Part shown: positions 33,399 through 44,420 of the stretch, piece by piece
Position numbering within the stretch: the stretch's first letter is position 1
Layout of the letters: each line of letters begins with the position of its first letter
NCBI RefSeq assembly: GCF_001723175.1
Contig: NC_064653.1
Location: 3,720,001-3,784,000 of the forward strand
Reading direction: 5' to 3'
Length of the DNA stretch: 64,000 nt
From: Penicillium oxalicum
Lineage: Eukaryota; Ascomycota; Eurotiomycetes; Eurotiales; Aspergillaceae
Position numbers and translations under genes: made by a program
The notes under the pieces: model-generated
The model's input: only the letters and a program-made list of their open reading frames with translations
Told to the model about the DNA's origin: nothing
The model's database searches: none

Positions 33399-36300
33399 AT
33401 GTCGAGTCGGACCAGCGGCGACTACGCAGGGGTAAGCATGGTCGTGATTCAGCGTGCTTCCACCAGTCCCTTGTCCACACCAAACCGCTAATTTTGAACT
33501 GTCACTAGGAATCGTTTGACGATGCCCCTGAAGTTCCCGAGAGCTTGAGTGTCTCCATACCCAAATCAACGTCGGCCCGATCCTTGACTGATAGTCCACC
33601 GATCGGCTCAGGAGCTTCACCACAAACTCCAGAGCAACCATTCCCTCATTCTAGCTCACAGGACGAGCATAATACTGAGACAAAAGACCTTTCTGGGTCT
33701 TCTGGACAGCAAAATCACCAAGACGAAGACAAGGAAGATATGCCCGATGCGGATCAAGTCGATCCCCATACCAAGGCCGAGCCTCAAGCTCCGGACGCAA
33801 TGGCCGAGGGCTTGAAGATAGAGACATCCGAAGGAATCGACAGAAATGAGGATCAGGATCGCCTAGCCACACCAGTGAAAGGAGATTATGCAGGTGAAGA
33901 AGAGGAGACCCCTAGGCGAAATGTGGCGCAAAAATCCCCCTTACTCACCTCCCACCGGTTATCGACAACATCTTCGCTGGACGAGGTGAACCTGACTTCG
34001 AGCAAAGACGAGGAGGGGCCCACCCATCAATCAACGACACTGCATCTCGACTCGGAGTCACCACCCGTTCCGCCAAAAGATGATGTCGTGTCTCCCCCTC
34101 CGAGTTCAGGCTTGATGGGAAGCCTGCCCTCTCTGCCATGGAGCGCTCCCCTGCGAACAAAAGCCCTGCGGCGATACCGCCCCCACCACCTCCGACTCGC
34201 AAGCCTAGCGGTCCTTTTGCTTGGTTCTCACGCAGCTCGACCAGTTCCAAGGACGTCAAGTCTCCGCCCGCGAACGGACGCAGGAACACATCTACCTCCG
34301 TATCAACCGTCGCAAGTCATTTGGATCTCGTGGAAGGGGATGGTTCAAGTGTTCATTCAAGGCGACCGAGACGGAATAGCCTAAAAGATCAATTTAAGAT
34401 GCTGCGGATGAGAGAAGAGTCTGCGCTCCCCGAGAATGACGAAAGCAGTGTGCGATCTGGTCAAGGGAGCTTCAGCCATTCCGTTGCAAGCCCACATATA
34501 ATCCCGGAGGAAGGCCAGGATGGTGTTTCGGGGACGCCCTCAGTTGCCCCCAGCGTAACCTCGCCCGGAGCTGCTTCACCATCGACAGTGAACCCAGGCC
34601 TGGCGCCCGGAACTGTCTCCGGATTTTCTCAGTCTGCGACCGATGCTGCTGCACCGGTAGACTGGGATCTGTGGCAACAGCTGGTGAACAATGGCCCGTC
34701 CGCAATCGCCAGCTCAGAGGAATTGAACGCAGCCATCAAACGGGGTATTCCGCAGACCATTCGAGGAGTGATTTGGCAAATCCTGGCTGATTGCCGGGGA
34801 GGTGAGCTGGAGGAGATATACCGCGATCTGGTAGCTCGGGGCACTGAGAAGGATAGTCGTGCGCCAAGCGTTCAGATCCATGGAGTGAACGAGAAAGAAT
34901 CCGTCACTTCATCGCGATCGTCTGTTCGGTCGACCAATTCGGGCTCAGCAGGTCAACCGACGAGTGCAATTCCCAGTCCCTCCCAGGAAATTGATTCGGA
35001 GAAATTAGCACGAGAGCAAGCAGCCGCTGAGACAGCTCGATTGAAGAAGGCCAAGGAGGAAGCTTCTGCCTTGTCCAAGTTAGAGAAAACTATTCGACGA
35101 GATCTTGGAGCTCGGACCAGCTATTCGAAGTACTTTGTTTCGCAGGGAAGTCAAGAGAGTTTGTTCGGCCTGTGCAAGGCTTACGCTCTGTACGATGAAG
35201 CTGTCGGGTATGCACAGGGCATGAATTTCATTGTCATGCCTCTGCTCTTCAATGTGAGTTTATCCCGGCCCTTCACCTTGTGTCTCTGGCGCTTGGCTGA
35301 CCGTATCTTCCACAGATGGACGAGGCCGATGCCTTTGAGCTTCTTGTCAAGCTGATGAACAAGTACCGTCTCCGTGAGATGTTCATTTCCGAAATGCCTG
35401 GTCTTCATCGCTGTCTATTCCAGTTCGAGCGACTTCTGGAAGACTTGGAGCCCGCTCTTTACTGTCACCTTCGGCGCCGTGGGGTTCCTCCGCAACTGTA
35501 CGCAACCCAATGGTTCTTGACCCTTTTCGCCTACCGCTTCCCGCTGCAGCTGGTGCTGCGAATTTACGACCTGATCTTTGAGGAAGGCCTGGAATTCACC
35601 TTGCTCAAGTTTTCAATCGCCATCATGCGTCGCAACGCCCAGGCGCTCTTGGAGATGAAAGACATGAGTGCCTTGACCACTTTCCTCAAGGAGCGCTTGT
35701 TTGATGCTTACATTGATAAGCAGCCCTCTGCGTCTTCCATCCTCGAGTCTGGGTTCTTTGGCAGCTCTGGGGCTGCTGACAAGGAGGTTTACCGTGCAGA
35801 ACTACTTGTTGAGGACGCCTGTGCTGTGCCCTTGACTCAGGAAACAATTAAATCCTACACAACCGAATGGGAAGAGAAGATCTTTGGTGAAAAGGAGCGT
35901 GAGGCCGAACTCGAGAATCTTCGGCACACGGTGAGTGCACAAGCTGCCCGCTTGCGTTTGTTGGAAGAGCGGTCCGAGGCTTCGGATAAGGAGCATGTGC
36001 AGCTCGCCTCGGAGCTGGTCCATGCCAAGGTTGAAAACGAAGAACTTCGGGACATGAACGATGCATTGAAACTGCAGGTCGAGCAATTGAAGAATGTCGT
36101 CGACAAGCAGCCGGGCGAAGTCGAGGAGAAGTTACGGACCGAGATGGATCGGATCATGCAGCGCAACATTGAGGTGCAGAATGAGAACCGTTCAATGGAG
36201 GAATCCATGGCGGAAATGGAGAAGGAATTGGTCGCAACGAAGATGAAATGGGCCGAGGTACGTCTTGATCGCCTGAGATGCGGCCGCCGAGGAGATATCA

Positions 36301-36401
36301 GTCCAGGGAGCTGGGTGACTAACATTCTCGCATTGCAGATCTCTGAAGAACATGAGACCCTTCGACAGAAATGGAGCGACCTCCGTCGGGCGCTTGATTG
36401 A
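33399..36401 (+). CDS. TBC-domain RabGAP (Gyp5-like), with apparent 1-base frameshift
   Basis: Exons 33399-33431, 33509-35253, 35316-36257 and 36339-36401; introns are 77, 62 and 81 bp. Residues 1 to about 420 are disordered, acidic and Ser/Pro-rich. The TBC domain runs from about 423 (IPQTIRGVIWQILAD) through an insert, then DLGART (catalytic Arg region) and YAQGMNF near 579 (catalytic Gln), to the helical region ending near residue 700. A long coiled coil (about 770-920) closes the protein. This matches Gyp5/Gyl1-type GAPs that inactivate exocytic Rabs. At a C-rich run (34094-34098) the frame changes between PPKDDVVSPP and EFRLDGKPALSAMERSP. Adding one base gives 927 aa with all later splice phases correct. 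As written, translation would stop near 34384. Confidence 0.9.
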
Positions 36402-36923
36402 GAATGTGCGTCTTGTGTTGATCGTCACCTGAATTGACCGCGTCTCGTCATTATCCCTGGTGCTGTCTTGTTCGGCTTCTGTCGTGATGTATATTGATCG
36501 TTTTCCCTCGTGCATAGCCAGGCGCACTGGACTGGATCTGGAATCCTTTACCTTTGTGTGCTGTGTCCCAACGTTTGCCTATGGGCCGGATACTTTGTGT
36601 TTCAAGCTGTCCCCTTTTTGCAAGTCATTGGCGCTTTTTTTGGTTTCGGTGCTGTCCTCTTGATGCCACTATGGTCACTGTCTGGGCCAATCTCTGTATT
36701 CCACATACGTTTCTATCAGCCGCTCTCTCCCCTGCATGATACAAGTCAATCTATACGATTATCCAGAAGGGATGCTCTTGTTTTTTTGTACGATCCCCCT
36801 TTGGACTCTTGCTGTAGACGATGGATGAATGGATGGCAATTGTCTGTATATCTCTCTCGATCAAATTCTTAGTTTCTTAAGTAAACCATTGATGAGTTTG
36901 CTCCTTCGTCTCTGGAAACCCCT
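36402..36923. other. Intergenic between convergent genes
   Basis: Pyrimidine-rich 3' flank of the TBC gene. No gene seen. Confidence 0.55.
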
Positions 36924-37332
36924 CTACAGGACATCCTCGAAATAAGTCGTAAGCACATCCTCCTTGGCCGGTCCCGCCACGGCTTTCAATGCCTTGTGCG
37001 CCTCGCACTCATTGTCGTAGTACTGCATATCCTCCAGGGACGCAAACGTCGTTTTCACCGACACATTGAAACCCTTGTTTCGTGGGTCATCGATGGAGAG
37101 GCCTGCCGCACACGAAACGATATACGGTTTACCGTCCTAAAGCCAGAAGGATATCATGAGAAGAAGCTCTCTGTAACTTGCACATCCAGAGATAATCAGC
37201 GTTGATTCATCTCGGGAAATCCCGACATACCTTGGTCGCTGTCTTTGCGAGAATTTTGTATTGTTCTAAGATACGGTGGCGGTCTTCTTCCTTGGGGACC
37301 TTGAAGAGGGTGATTCGCTCGATAGGGGCCAT
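36924..37332 (-). CDS. Stress-responsive A/B barrel (Dabb) domain protein
   Basis: Exons 37332-37231 and 37136-36924, 104 aa; 94-bp intron GTATGT...TTTAG in phase 0. The sequence MAPIERITLFKVPKEED, then YKILAKTATK/DGKPYIVSCAAG, FNVSVKTTFASLEDMQYYD and AHKALKAVAGPAKEDVLTTYF follows the Dabb order: beta strand, helix, two strands ending in an 'F.S..D...Y' motif, and a helix containing a basic and small-residue stretch. Dabb proteins are small dimeric ferredoxin-like proteins, stress-induced in plants and sometimes olivetolic-acid-cyclase-like. The function in fungi is unknown. No targeting signal is visible. A GA/TC microsatellite lies in the upstream region. Confidence 0.9.
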
Positions 37333-37585
37333 TTTCGTCGCTGTTGAAGCTGCTCATTGGAAAGATAGGTATGATGAGTTTGTGAATTGGATGAATTGAA
37401 TGGCAGGATCCGGAATTTTGATGCTCGGAAGTTGATAATCGGTGGAATTGTATAAGGTAGAAGGATGCGACTTACTATTTCAGTGGTTACTGGCAAGGGG
37501 ACTAGTATTTGAGTTTCTTTCCTCGGTGAAACCAGGGCTATTGGCGGTGTACTTTTGAGAAGGGGAGAAAGATACTCTGAGCAAA

Positions 37586-37587
<2 letters not shown>

Positions 37588-37616
<29 letters not shown>
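37588..37616. repeat. (GA)n microsatellite
   Basis: About 14 consecutive GA dinucleotides, roughly 250 bp upstream of the Dabb-domain gene (a TC tract on its coding strand). Confidence 0.95.
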
Positions 37617-37622
<6 letters not shown>

Positions 37623-38431
37623 GAGAGGTATGTATTTCAATCAAATATTTGAGCCAACACTAAGTCGATTGACAGCTCCCACGTCGAGTCACTCATCGGA
37701 CCATTTACGAGGTGTCCGTCCTTTCTCGTGAGACGTTATTAGCCGGAGCGGATCTCCCTCTGCGGGGTTCACCAATAGTCACTCGGGTTCGGAATCATGC
37801 CGTTGTCCAGTTCGGATATTGAAGGGACTGTCGCAGTTCACACAAGATTTCAATGAGGGTGGATACAATTTGGACTGATCTCTTGTTTTTTGTTTTTTTT
37901 TGCTCTTTTTACTTCGTAAGATACTGTGGTGCATTCTTTATATGTTTGACATTTTCTTCCTGGAATTTTGGTGACTTTCCTCTTCAAATTGGAAGGGAAC
38001 TGCTTCGTAGGTACTGTTGACTTGACATCAAGTACCTCAGGATGAAAATGGATGGGTGCGGAATAGAGTCCACTGGCCACGTTCCTCTAATTCCGCGGCG
38101 GGCTAAGCGCGGATATCCGAACCAAAGTCAGCCGGAACGCATCACATCGGTCGCTACGTCACTTTTCAGGTACATGGATCTATGGAAGCTACTCTTGAAC
38201 GAACATGTTCAAAAATGAGGGTCTGTTTGAACCATACATTGATATGGAGGTGCCATCGGGGCGAGGGGCATTGAATAATTCTCAAAAGTCATTGCAGAAG
38301 TGCGGAAGGCGTCCTCCAGCCGGTTGTACAAGATTGACGAAGCAAAAAGTGCAGCCGAATGCTAAAGGGGATATAATGGGATTTTAGAATGAGTGTGAAT
38401 GCAAATCAAACCGCCCAGTCCTGGTAAGGTT

Positions 38432-39110
38432 TCACAACCGTAGTCGAGAGATGGCAATTTCTCGGATTCTCTGAAGAGTCGGCTTGTGTTCCTCCCCTAC
38501 ACGGGCTTCAGTCGTGTCCTCAAATTGAACATAAGCTGCGCACTTATCCATCACCAACTCTCTGTCTTGGAACCCTCAGCATCTTCCCAAGCAAGGGCTA
38601 AGATTGTAACCATTCACATCCGCTTTTAGATCTTGTTGAAGGCCCTCTGGTCAGATTGTATGGCCCGCCGGTTTTGACAAGAAATGGATGCTAGATCGTC
38701 TTTTTCACAGTTGTATTCCGTTCTCAATATAGTCTCCCGACCCGCACTCTCAGGACAAGACTGCTGGGTGACCATCTCACAACTTGGCTCCCACAGTCAC
38801 GTTGTGGAACCATTGCGAGAGACAACGTCCGACATCGTTAGTGGTCTGCGTCGGCTTAGTTGTAAGCCCAGTCTGCTAGGAACCACAACTCGCTCGCCCG
38901 AGGTGTCGACAAGTCCCGCAAGTCCCCGAGACTCGAAAGCTTCATCAGACCGACGCTTCCTCAGCGGCTCTGTGTCATCGCCTGCTGGATGCTGAGAGGC
39001 TCTTTCATGACGGCGGCGTGGAAGTTCAACTGGAAGCGGTGGGAAGAGTTTTGGCTGCTTTGGCACCTGGACTCTTTGCGATACCTTGACTCACGTACTA
39101 AGTGATAGTA
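38432..39110 (-). pseudogene. Possible decayed protein-coding locus, unrecognised
   Basis: One minus-strand frame reads protein-like for about 90 codons (PKQPKLFPPLPVELPRRRH, DEAFESRGLAGLVDTSGERV). It meets a TGA at 38797-38799 and continues in the same frame for about 55 codons (LWEPSCEMVTQQSC, RETILRTEYNCEKDD) to a TAA. A further segment (DRELVMDKCAAYVQFEDTTE) ends at 38432. No start codon, intron set or family could be fitted. Composition suggests former coding sequence, but chance cannot be excluded. Confidence 0.3.
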
Positions 39111-39185
39111 TGCGTAGTGTGTAGCACCGATAGCCCATCAGAGCCACATCCCAGCTCACCTCCAAAGATATTCCTGGCAGTCCTC

Positions 39186-39644
39186 TCACACATCATTCAC
39201 CGGCTCAGGTCGATTCTTGAAGAACACCTTGTATCGAACGATTTCCACCACTTCCAATTCTTCCGACCCGGCAGTCTCGGCTCTCTTCTGTATCACCGCA
39301 ATCGGTCGCGGCAATTTCTTCACTTCGCCAGTCATCCGCTGATATCGCCCTATGTACAAGTACACGCGTTTCATCCACTTGGTGTCATCTGGATTGTGAA
39401 CCGAGTAGTCTGGGAACATGAGCTTGCCGATCGGTGTTTCGTAGGTCGTTGATGGTAATGATCGGCCATCTTGCAGCTCATTGCCCTCAGCTTCAGAGGT
39501 GGGCACGTTGATGGTTCCTTGAAGTTCAAGCAAAGCAAGACCCGACGGCGTTTGGAGGAGCTGCGGGAGAGGATTGTGCGCGGCGTCCGCGGTGCCGGTC
39601 AACGTGCCCTTGGCCGACCGCGGGTGCAGAGGAATCGATGGCAT
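39186..39644 (-). CDS. ctf8: Chromosome transmission fidelity protein 8
   Basis: Single exon, 152 aa. The Ctf8 pattern is visible: an N-terminal strand region (LPQLLQTPSGLALLELQGTI), then ETPIGKLMFPDY in the centre, KRVYLYIGRYQRMTGEVKKL, and a C-terminal EELEVVEIVRYKVFFKNRPEP. These form the beta-barrel dimerisation module that joins Dcc1 and Ctf18 in the alternative RFC clamp loader. That loader acts on PCNA at forks and supports sister-chromatid cohesion. The ATG at 39644 gives the family's normal start and length. The protein should be nuclear. The gene directly downstream is not related. Confidence 0.92.
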   Translation of the reverse strand: MPSIPLHPRSAKGTLTGTADAAHNPLPQLLQTPSGLALLELQGTINVPTSEAEGNELQDGRSLPSTTYETPIGKLMFPDYSVHNPDDTKWMKRVYLYIGRYQRMTGEVKKLPRPIAVIQKRAETAGSEELEVVEIVRYKVFFKNRPEPVNDV

Positions 39645-40113
39645 GGCAATCCAGAAACAAAAAGCTCAGATTCTGGAGGAGTTGTGGAGGCGGGAGCAGG
39701 GATTTCGAGGAGGTGGAAGTTGGCGTTGAAGAGGGTCAAAATGGCCGAGGCGACGCGAAGCGCGTGTCCGCCGGCAGATGCATCCCATCCCCACCTGGAG
39801 ATGTTCGTACCAGTGACTTGGCCATATTTGGTAAATGTCGCAACTTTTACTCATAGCTTTATGGCCCCTCTGAATTGACATTCGTAGTGGAAAGATGTTC
39901 GCTATTCACGATTTTATTGTCTCAGAGAAAAACTGTGTTTTGTCTTTGTCCACGAAGCGGGCCGTTAATATAGATTAATTAGGAGCAGATCATTCCTTCA
40001 TCCATGTTATTATCATGCTTGAGTATTTGATTGAACATGAGAGTTATCCAAAATTCAGTCGACATACATAGCATATCATGCTCAACTAGGCCCCATCTCC
40101 TCTCAGATATATG
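39645..40113. other. Intergenic, no gene seen
   Basis: Upstream of ctf8, A/T-rich from about 39.9 to 40.1 kb. It contains no recognisable gene before the decayed locus. Confidence 0.5.
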
Positions 40114-40790
40114 CTAATCATTCCAGCATCCATACCAGCGCCTAGCACCCCGAGCAACGTCGCCGTAGCTCTTGCCTTTGTTAGGCTTTACTGCGACATG
40201 TCAGACGTCTGCGCTGAGTGAAATATGTTGAGGAGCAGCACAGTCTAGGCCTGGGGCATTATCTGGCTCAAAAGCAATATTAAATCGCTCCTGATCCGAG
40301 AACGATTCGATCAAGCAACGTACAGTCCTCATTCCGCCGGCTGTAGCCAGAAATACATCGTTTCAGCCCTTCATCATGGCGCTCAAAAAGAACTCAGAGA
40401 GAGTGTAAGAGCCGTCAAATCCACAGCAAGGTTTTGTTGTTGGTCCATCTCAATGAACGGGAGCCTTCGCAGAAGTTCGACCATCTTCTGAGCGTTCAAA
40501 GTTCCAGTGACAATCATGGAATGATATAAGAGTAATGAAGAGACATGAGACCTGAGGTTTCACCGTATGTATCGATGATTTCGGGCTGCAAAACGAGCTT
40601 CGTGAGGAAGCCTCGTTCATCCTGGGTTCCTTTTCGTGGAGCATTTCGAGTCACAACATGGCCGTTGCTGTCAGACTTGGAAGTCTGATAAAGGTTTCGT
40701 CTACAACATTTGCATGGCACTGTCAAGTCTCCGAGAGGCATGCTTTCGTCTTGGCATTAACATCAGGGCCATGAAAGGATCTTTCAAAAG
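40114..40790 (-). pseudogene. Decayed unrecognised gene, interrupted by stops and a frameshift
   Basis: Minus-strand segments read strongly protein-like in sequence order: MPFERSFHGPDVNAKTKACL, an in-frame TGA (40723-40725), KSDSNGHVVTRNAPRKGTQD, KMVELLRRLPFIEMDQQQNL, then a one-base shift at a TTT run (40417-40419). After the shift come FDGSYTLSEFFLSAMMKG, an in-frame TGA (40363-40365), and NDVFLATAGGMRTVRCLIES and ERFNIAFEPDNAPGLDC. A splice-like GTCGCAG acceptor leads to KPNKGKSYGDVARGARRWYG and a TAG at 40114. Two of the stops could come from CGA to TGA changes. I cannot name the family. It lies immediately downstream of the Cnl2/Nkp2 gene on the same strand. Confidence 0.5.
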
Positions 40791-40801
40791 GCATCCGGCA
40801 A

Positions 40802-41404
40802 TCATGCGACATCAGTGTCCATGCCCTTGTAGCATGCCTCCTCGAGGGTTTGGAGAGCTTGAATAGTCTCACTACCCAGAGTATTTTCAGTACCTGCTGG
40901 GCCTTGCAGTTTGCCATAACGCAGATCACTCAGGTCACCGACAGTGGTGTTGAGTTCTTTCAGAAGATCTGCAGCTTCCCGGTCAATATCGGCTATCTCG
41001 CGCTCCACGTTGGCGCATGCCGTCTCCACGGCTGCCAAAAGACTATCCACCGAGTGGTAATCGTCGGCATTGACAGTCTTTCTCTGGCCAAAAAGATGAA
41101 GATCCACCTCCATCTCGCGCTGCTCGTCAGCTGTAGCCGCCTCGACGCCTGCAGCACGAACGGCTTTGCGGAGTTCGGCTTTCTGCCGCTCGCCGAGTCG
41201 AAGCTCCTGGTCAATGTTCTCATTCACCCGGTCCATGTCATGCTCTCGAACTTGCTGTAGTTCTCGATACAGAGCTCGGATGTGCGGATGAGCCCGTAGC
41301 CGCCTTGGAAATAGCTCGGTGAATTTCTGTAGAGACATTACTGTCGGCAGCGGTGACGGAGACAATAAGAAATTAGACAGAATAGATTCCTCTGAGGGAG
41401 CCAT
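40802..41404 (-). CDS. Cnl2/NKP2-family inner kinetochore protein
   Basis: Single exon, 200 aa. The N-terminus (SEESILSNFLLSPSPLPTVM, SLQKFTELFPRRLRAHPHIRALYRELQ) is the conserved Cnl2/NKP2 signature: a hydrophobic 'ILxNFLLxPxxLP' segment followed by 'FxxLFP'. Two helical, coiled-coil-prone segments follow: residues about 45-90 (VREHDMDRVNENIDQEL) and 120-165. Nkp2 pairs with Nkp1 and associates with the COMA (Ctf19) complex at centromeres. Homologues in filamentous fungi are short and helical like this one. The stop falls 12 bp before the decayed locus. The gene is divergent from eaf3. Confidence 0.87.
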   Translation of the reverse strand: MAPSEESILSNFLLSPSPLPTVMSLQKFTELFPRRLRAHPHIRALYRELQQVREHDMDRVNENIDQELRLGERQKAELRKAVRAAGVEAATADEQREMEVDLHLFGQRKTVNADDYHSVDSLLAAVETACANVEREIADIDREAADLLKELNTTVGDLSDLRYGKLQGPAGTENTLGSETIQALQTLEEACYKGMDTDVA

Positions 41405-42228
41405 GATGAAATATTTCGTGGCCGATATCCCTTGTCAGACCGATTTTTTGTTCTTTGGTTCTTTTATTTTTCTGCTGAAACTTTGTGCTGCAATTCAACT
41501 TGTTGGATGTTCCCCAAAGGAGAAGCGGCCGCGTCGCGTCGCTCGTTTGAGGCGCGCGGATATCACGTGTTTTCCGTCGAGATGGGATAACCACAGGGGA
41601 GATGTCTGCTGCTGCACCACGAAATCATATACTGTAGGGCTGAACTGACCACTGAGCAATAAACATAGAGGTTTGTGGACTTTTCGCTAACATTTCAATA
41701 GTTCTATCTCAAAGCTCAGAGTCTTCAAGGGGTCACTTTGCAGGAGTTCATCCGCTTCATCCCTAGGACCTGCTCAATTGCTGCTGCACATTGAGAGCAT
41801 TTTGATCAAGTGGGCTATCCTTCAAAGCCCACAAAAGCTATTTCAGAGGTCTCTCGCGCAAGAGGCTGTCGGTTCCGGCATTGCTGAGGAGACTGCTTAC
41901 CTGTTTCTCAGCCGGGCTGAGACATTATTCCCTTCACGTCTTGCCAGACGTCGTCTAATCAGGCAAAAACCCACCCAGCGTCAGAAAGTTATCGGCCTCT
42001 TGTCACTTTCTTGTGGGTGTTGGACAACATAGTGTCCTGAGTGCTGCGTGTGTGTAGCATCGTCTTTTCTCTCTTGCTCGATCATTTCCATAAAGCTCGT
42101 CGTGCAAAGATTGCAACAGGAGATTTCCTTGCACCGAATCATCAGGATTACACCAGTGCAGAGCTATTTCTCTCTACACTTATAAATTCTTTCGCCTGCT
42201 CTCTCCATCTTCTTCGGATTTCGCCATC
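41405..42228. other. Divergent intergenic region (Cnl2/Nkp2 / eaf3)
   Basis: Promoter region of 824 bp. A TATAAA-like element lies at about 42180, some 48 bp before the eaf3 ATG. No other gene was seen. Confidence 0.5.
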
Positions 42229-43773
42229 ATGCCTGCCATGTATAGCAAGGATGAAAAGGTTCTGTGTTTCCACCACGACATTCTCTACGATGCCAAGATC
42301 CTGGAGGTTCGTCACAAGGATGCGGCCGATAAGAAGAGTGTACTCGAGTACCTGGTTCACTATAAAGGGTGGAAAAATACGTAAGTTGTCCCTTTTTGCC
42401 CTATACTTCCTTTTCATTGTTGTAAGGCCCACGGGTTCCGGAGCTTCCCATCAAGATGTTTTTGTCTGCAATCCAATATCAGATGTCTGGCAACACTCCG
42501 CCGTTTTGGTGTCTCTTGCCATCCTCCTACCGCCCGAACGGTTTTTGTCCACACAAATCTACGAGATCTTTTACTGACAATCTAATCATAGCTGGGATGA
42601 CTGGGTTCTCGAGGATCGCCTCCGAAAGGCAACGGAGGAGAATCGCGAGCTAGCTGCCAACTTACGTCGTGAGGTCGAGGCGGCGGCTCGCCAGAAGAAT
42701 GCAAAGCCCACGGCCAAGAAGCGCGCCATGTCGGATCGCAGCTCAGTGCGTGACAGTGAGGAGCGTGGCAATTCTGTGCCTGGCCGCGCGAGCAAGCGGG
42801 CTCGTGGAGAGACTGACATTGAAAAGGTATGCTTGCCCTCTTGTTGATTGCTTCGGCCCTTTTCTCACTTCAGACGCGCACACATGCCTCTTCCTTTTCC
42901 CCAAAGGTCCCTCCTTCAAACTCTCTTTCCTTGACAAACTCCCCTTGGGTCTACGATTTGATACCTCTATCTTTTTATTTTTTACCCTCTTCGTCACTAT
43001 GATAACCCCAAAGCTTTGGTCTGGTCTGAAAGGCTTTTTTCGCCGCGCTCATAATTCCATGAGCTCCGGTCCTCTTACCAGACTTGCTGTGTCTCGTGAA
43101 ATTGCCGCTAACGAGGACCTGTCCCACCTTGAACAGGAAGAAACATTCCACTCGCGTCCATCTATTCGTATCGTGATTCCCGATAATTTGAAAGCGTTGC
43201 TCGTCGACGACTGGGAACGCGTTACCAAGAATGGTGCTGTCGTTTCCCTTCCTGCTCCCAAGCCCGTCCGCCAGGTTCTCCAAGATTGGCGAGACGAGGA
43301 GGCCCCAAAGCGTGTCGAAAGTCGAATCGACATTGACGTCTTGGACGAGGTAATTATGGGTATTCTTGAATACTTCGACACCATGCTCGATAAGCTCCTC
43401 CTCTACCGCTACGAGCGGCCACAATACCGCCTCTTGCGCGAGAAATATGTCGAAAACGAGGACAAAACTCCCGTGGACGTGTACGGAGCAGAGCATCTCA
43501 TCCGCCTCTTTAGTAAGTTCACTTTACCCCAAGACTTTGCCCAATATAAAATATTTCGAGTGTTATCGGCTCACCGGCCCATTTTTTTTGCCAGGTCTTC
43601 TTCCCGAGCTGCTCGCTCAGACAAACATGGATCTCCAGGCCACGCAGCGTCTCCGAGAAGAACTGTCCAAGTTTTCTCTATGGTTGTCCAAGAACTCTGA
43701 AAAATACTTTCGGACCGAATACATCTCCGCCGAGGACGCTGTTGTGGAAAAGTCTGTCAAGGCCGCTCGCTAA
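42229..43773 (+). CDS. eaf3: Eaf3/MRG15 chromodomain protein
   Basis: Exons 42229-42380, 42592-42826, 43137-43512 and 43595-43773; introns are 211, 310 and 82 bp. 313 aa. An N-terminal chromo-barrel domain (residues about 8-90) carries the aromatic cage residues in MYSKDEKVLCFHHDILYD and YLVHYKGWKNTWDDWV. A basic linker follows (KNAKPTAKKRAMSDRSS, ASKRARGE). The MRG domain (about 130-310) shows RIVIPDNLKALLVDDWE, LDEVIMGILEYFDTML, YGAEHLIRLFSLLPEL and KYFRTEYISAED. Eaf3 reads H3K36 methylation and serves both the NuA4 acetyltransferase and the Rpd3S deacetylase. The second and third introns are long for this window. The last third of intron 2 is open in frame with exon 3, leaving room for a retained-intron isoform. 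Confidence 0.95.
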
Positions 43774-44420
43774 GCCTCTTGAGTTTTGTTTTCGATCTCA
43801 TCCCCTTTCAATTTAAATCCTCACCTTCATGCCTCCTCCTCCCCTTCCTCCTGCATACGCTGCTAACCGATTCCGGTGGCAATGCTCGAATTTATTCCCC
43901 TCGCTTCGTTCCGCAAACAAATTTCATCTCTCTGTGCATCGACACCCTGCACAGCCTCGGGGGTCGATCTGTTGCTGTCATCTCTGCTCTTCCCGTTTCC
44001 ATGTTGCTGTTCCTCACGTTAGGATAGCCCTTTGTGTTAGAATCTCTCTTGTACCCGTTCCCGTGCTGTATCGTCAGTGCTCACTCACATTTGGGGTGGC
44101 AGCTTGGGGGTCTGGTTCCTTGTCGCCTGTGTCATACAGTATCTCATCATATCATACTCAATAGCACGGCATTCACGCCGATCAGTCTTGCTCAATTTGC
44201 TCGCCTATTAGGCTAACAGATTGCCGTACTAAGAACCTCAACATCGCCTTTCACGAGTGGAGATTTTCCTCAATTTCTGGAATCCTTAAAAAAGACCATT
44301 TGAGTTTCAATTTCGGCCCTGCCGTACACTTGTATTATGTACTAGCTGTCTATCTCCAAAATTTTCAATCACGCCCTTCTCTTCAATCTCAGGCAGTACA
44401 TACGCTCATGGCCGACTACG
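43774..44420. other. Intergenic between convergent genes
   Basis: C/T-rich 3' flank of eaf3 facing the ARMH3-like gene. No gene seen. Confidence 0.55.

Larger units (their letters stand above)
37333..39185. other. Intergenic with microsatellite and a possible relic
   Basis: Promoter side of the Dabb gene with a GA microsatellite, then a stretch with coding-like but stop-interrupted minus-strand frames from about 38432 to 39110 (separate entry). No intact gene recognised. Confidence 0.5.

Noticed and set aside
42827..43136. Intronic C/D snoRNA in eaf3
   Set aside because: Only weak ATGATA and CTGA boxes, with no terminal stem or guide complementarity that I can show.
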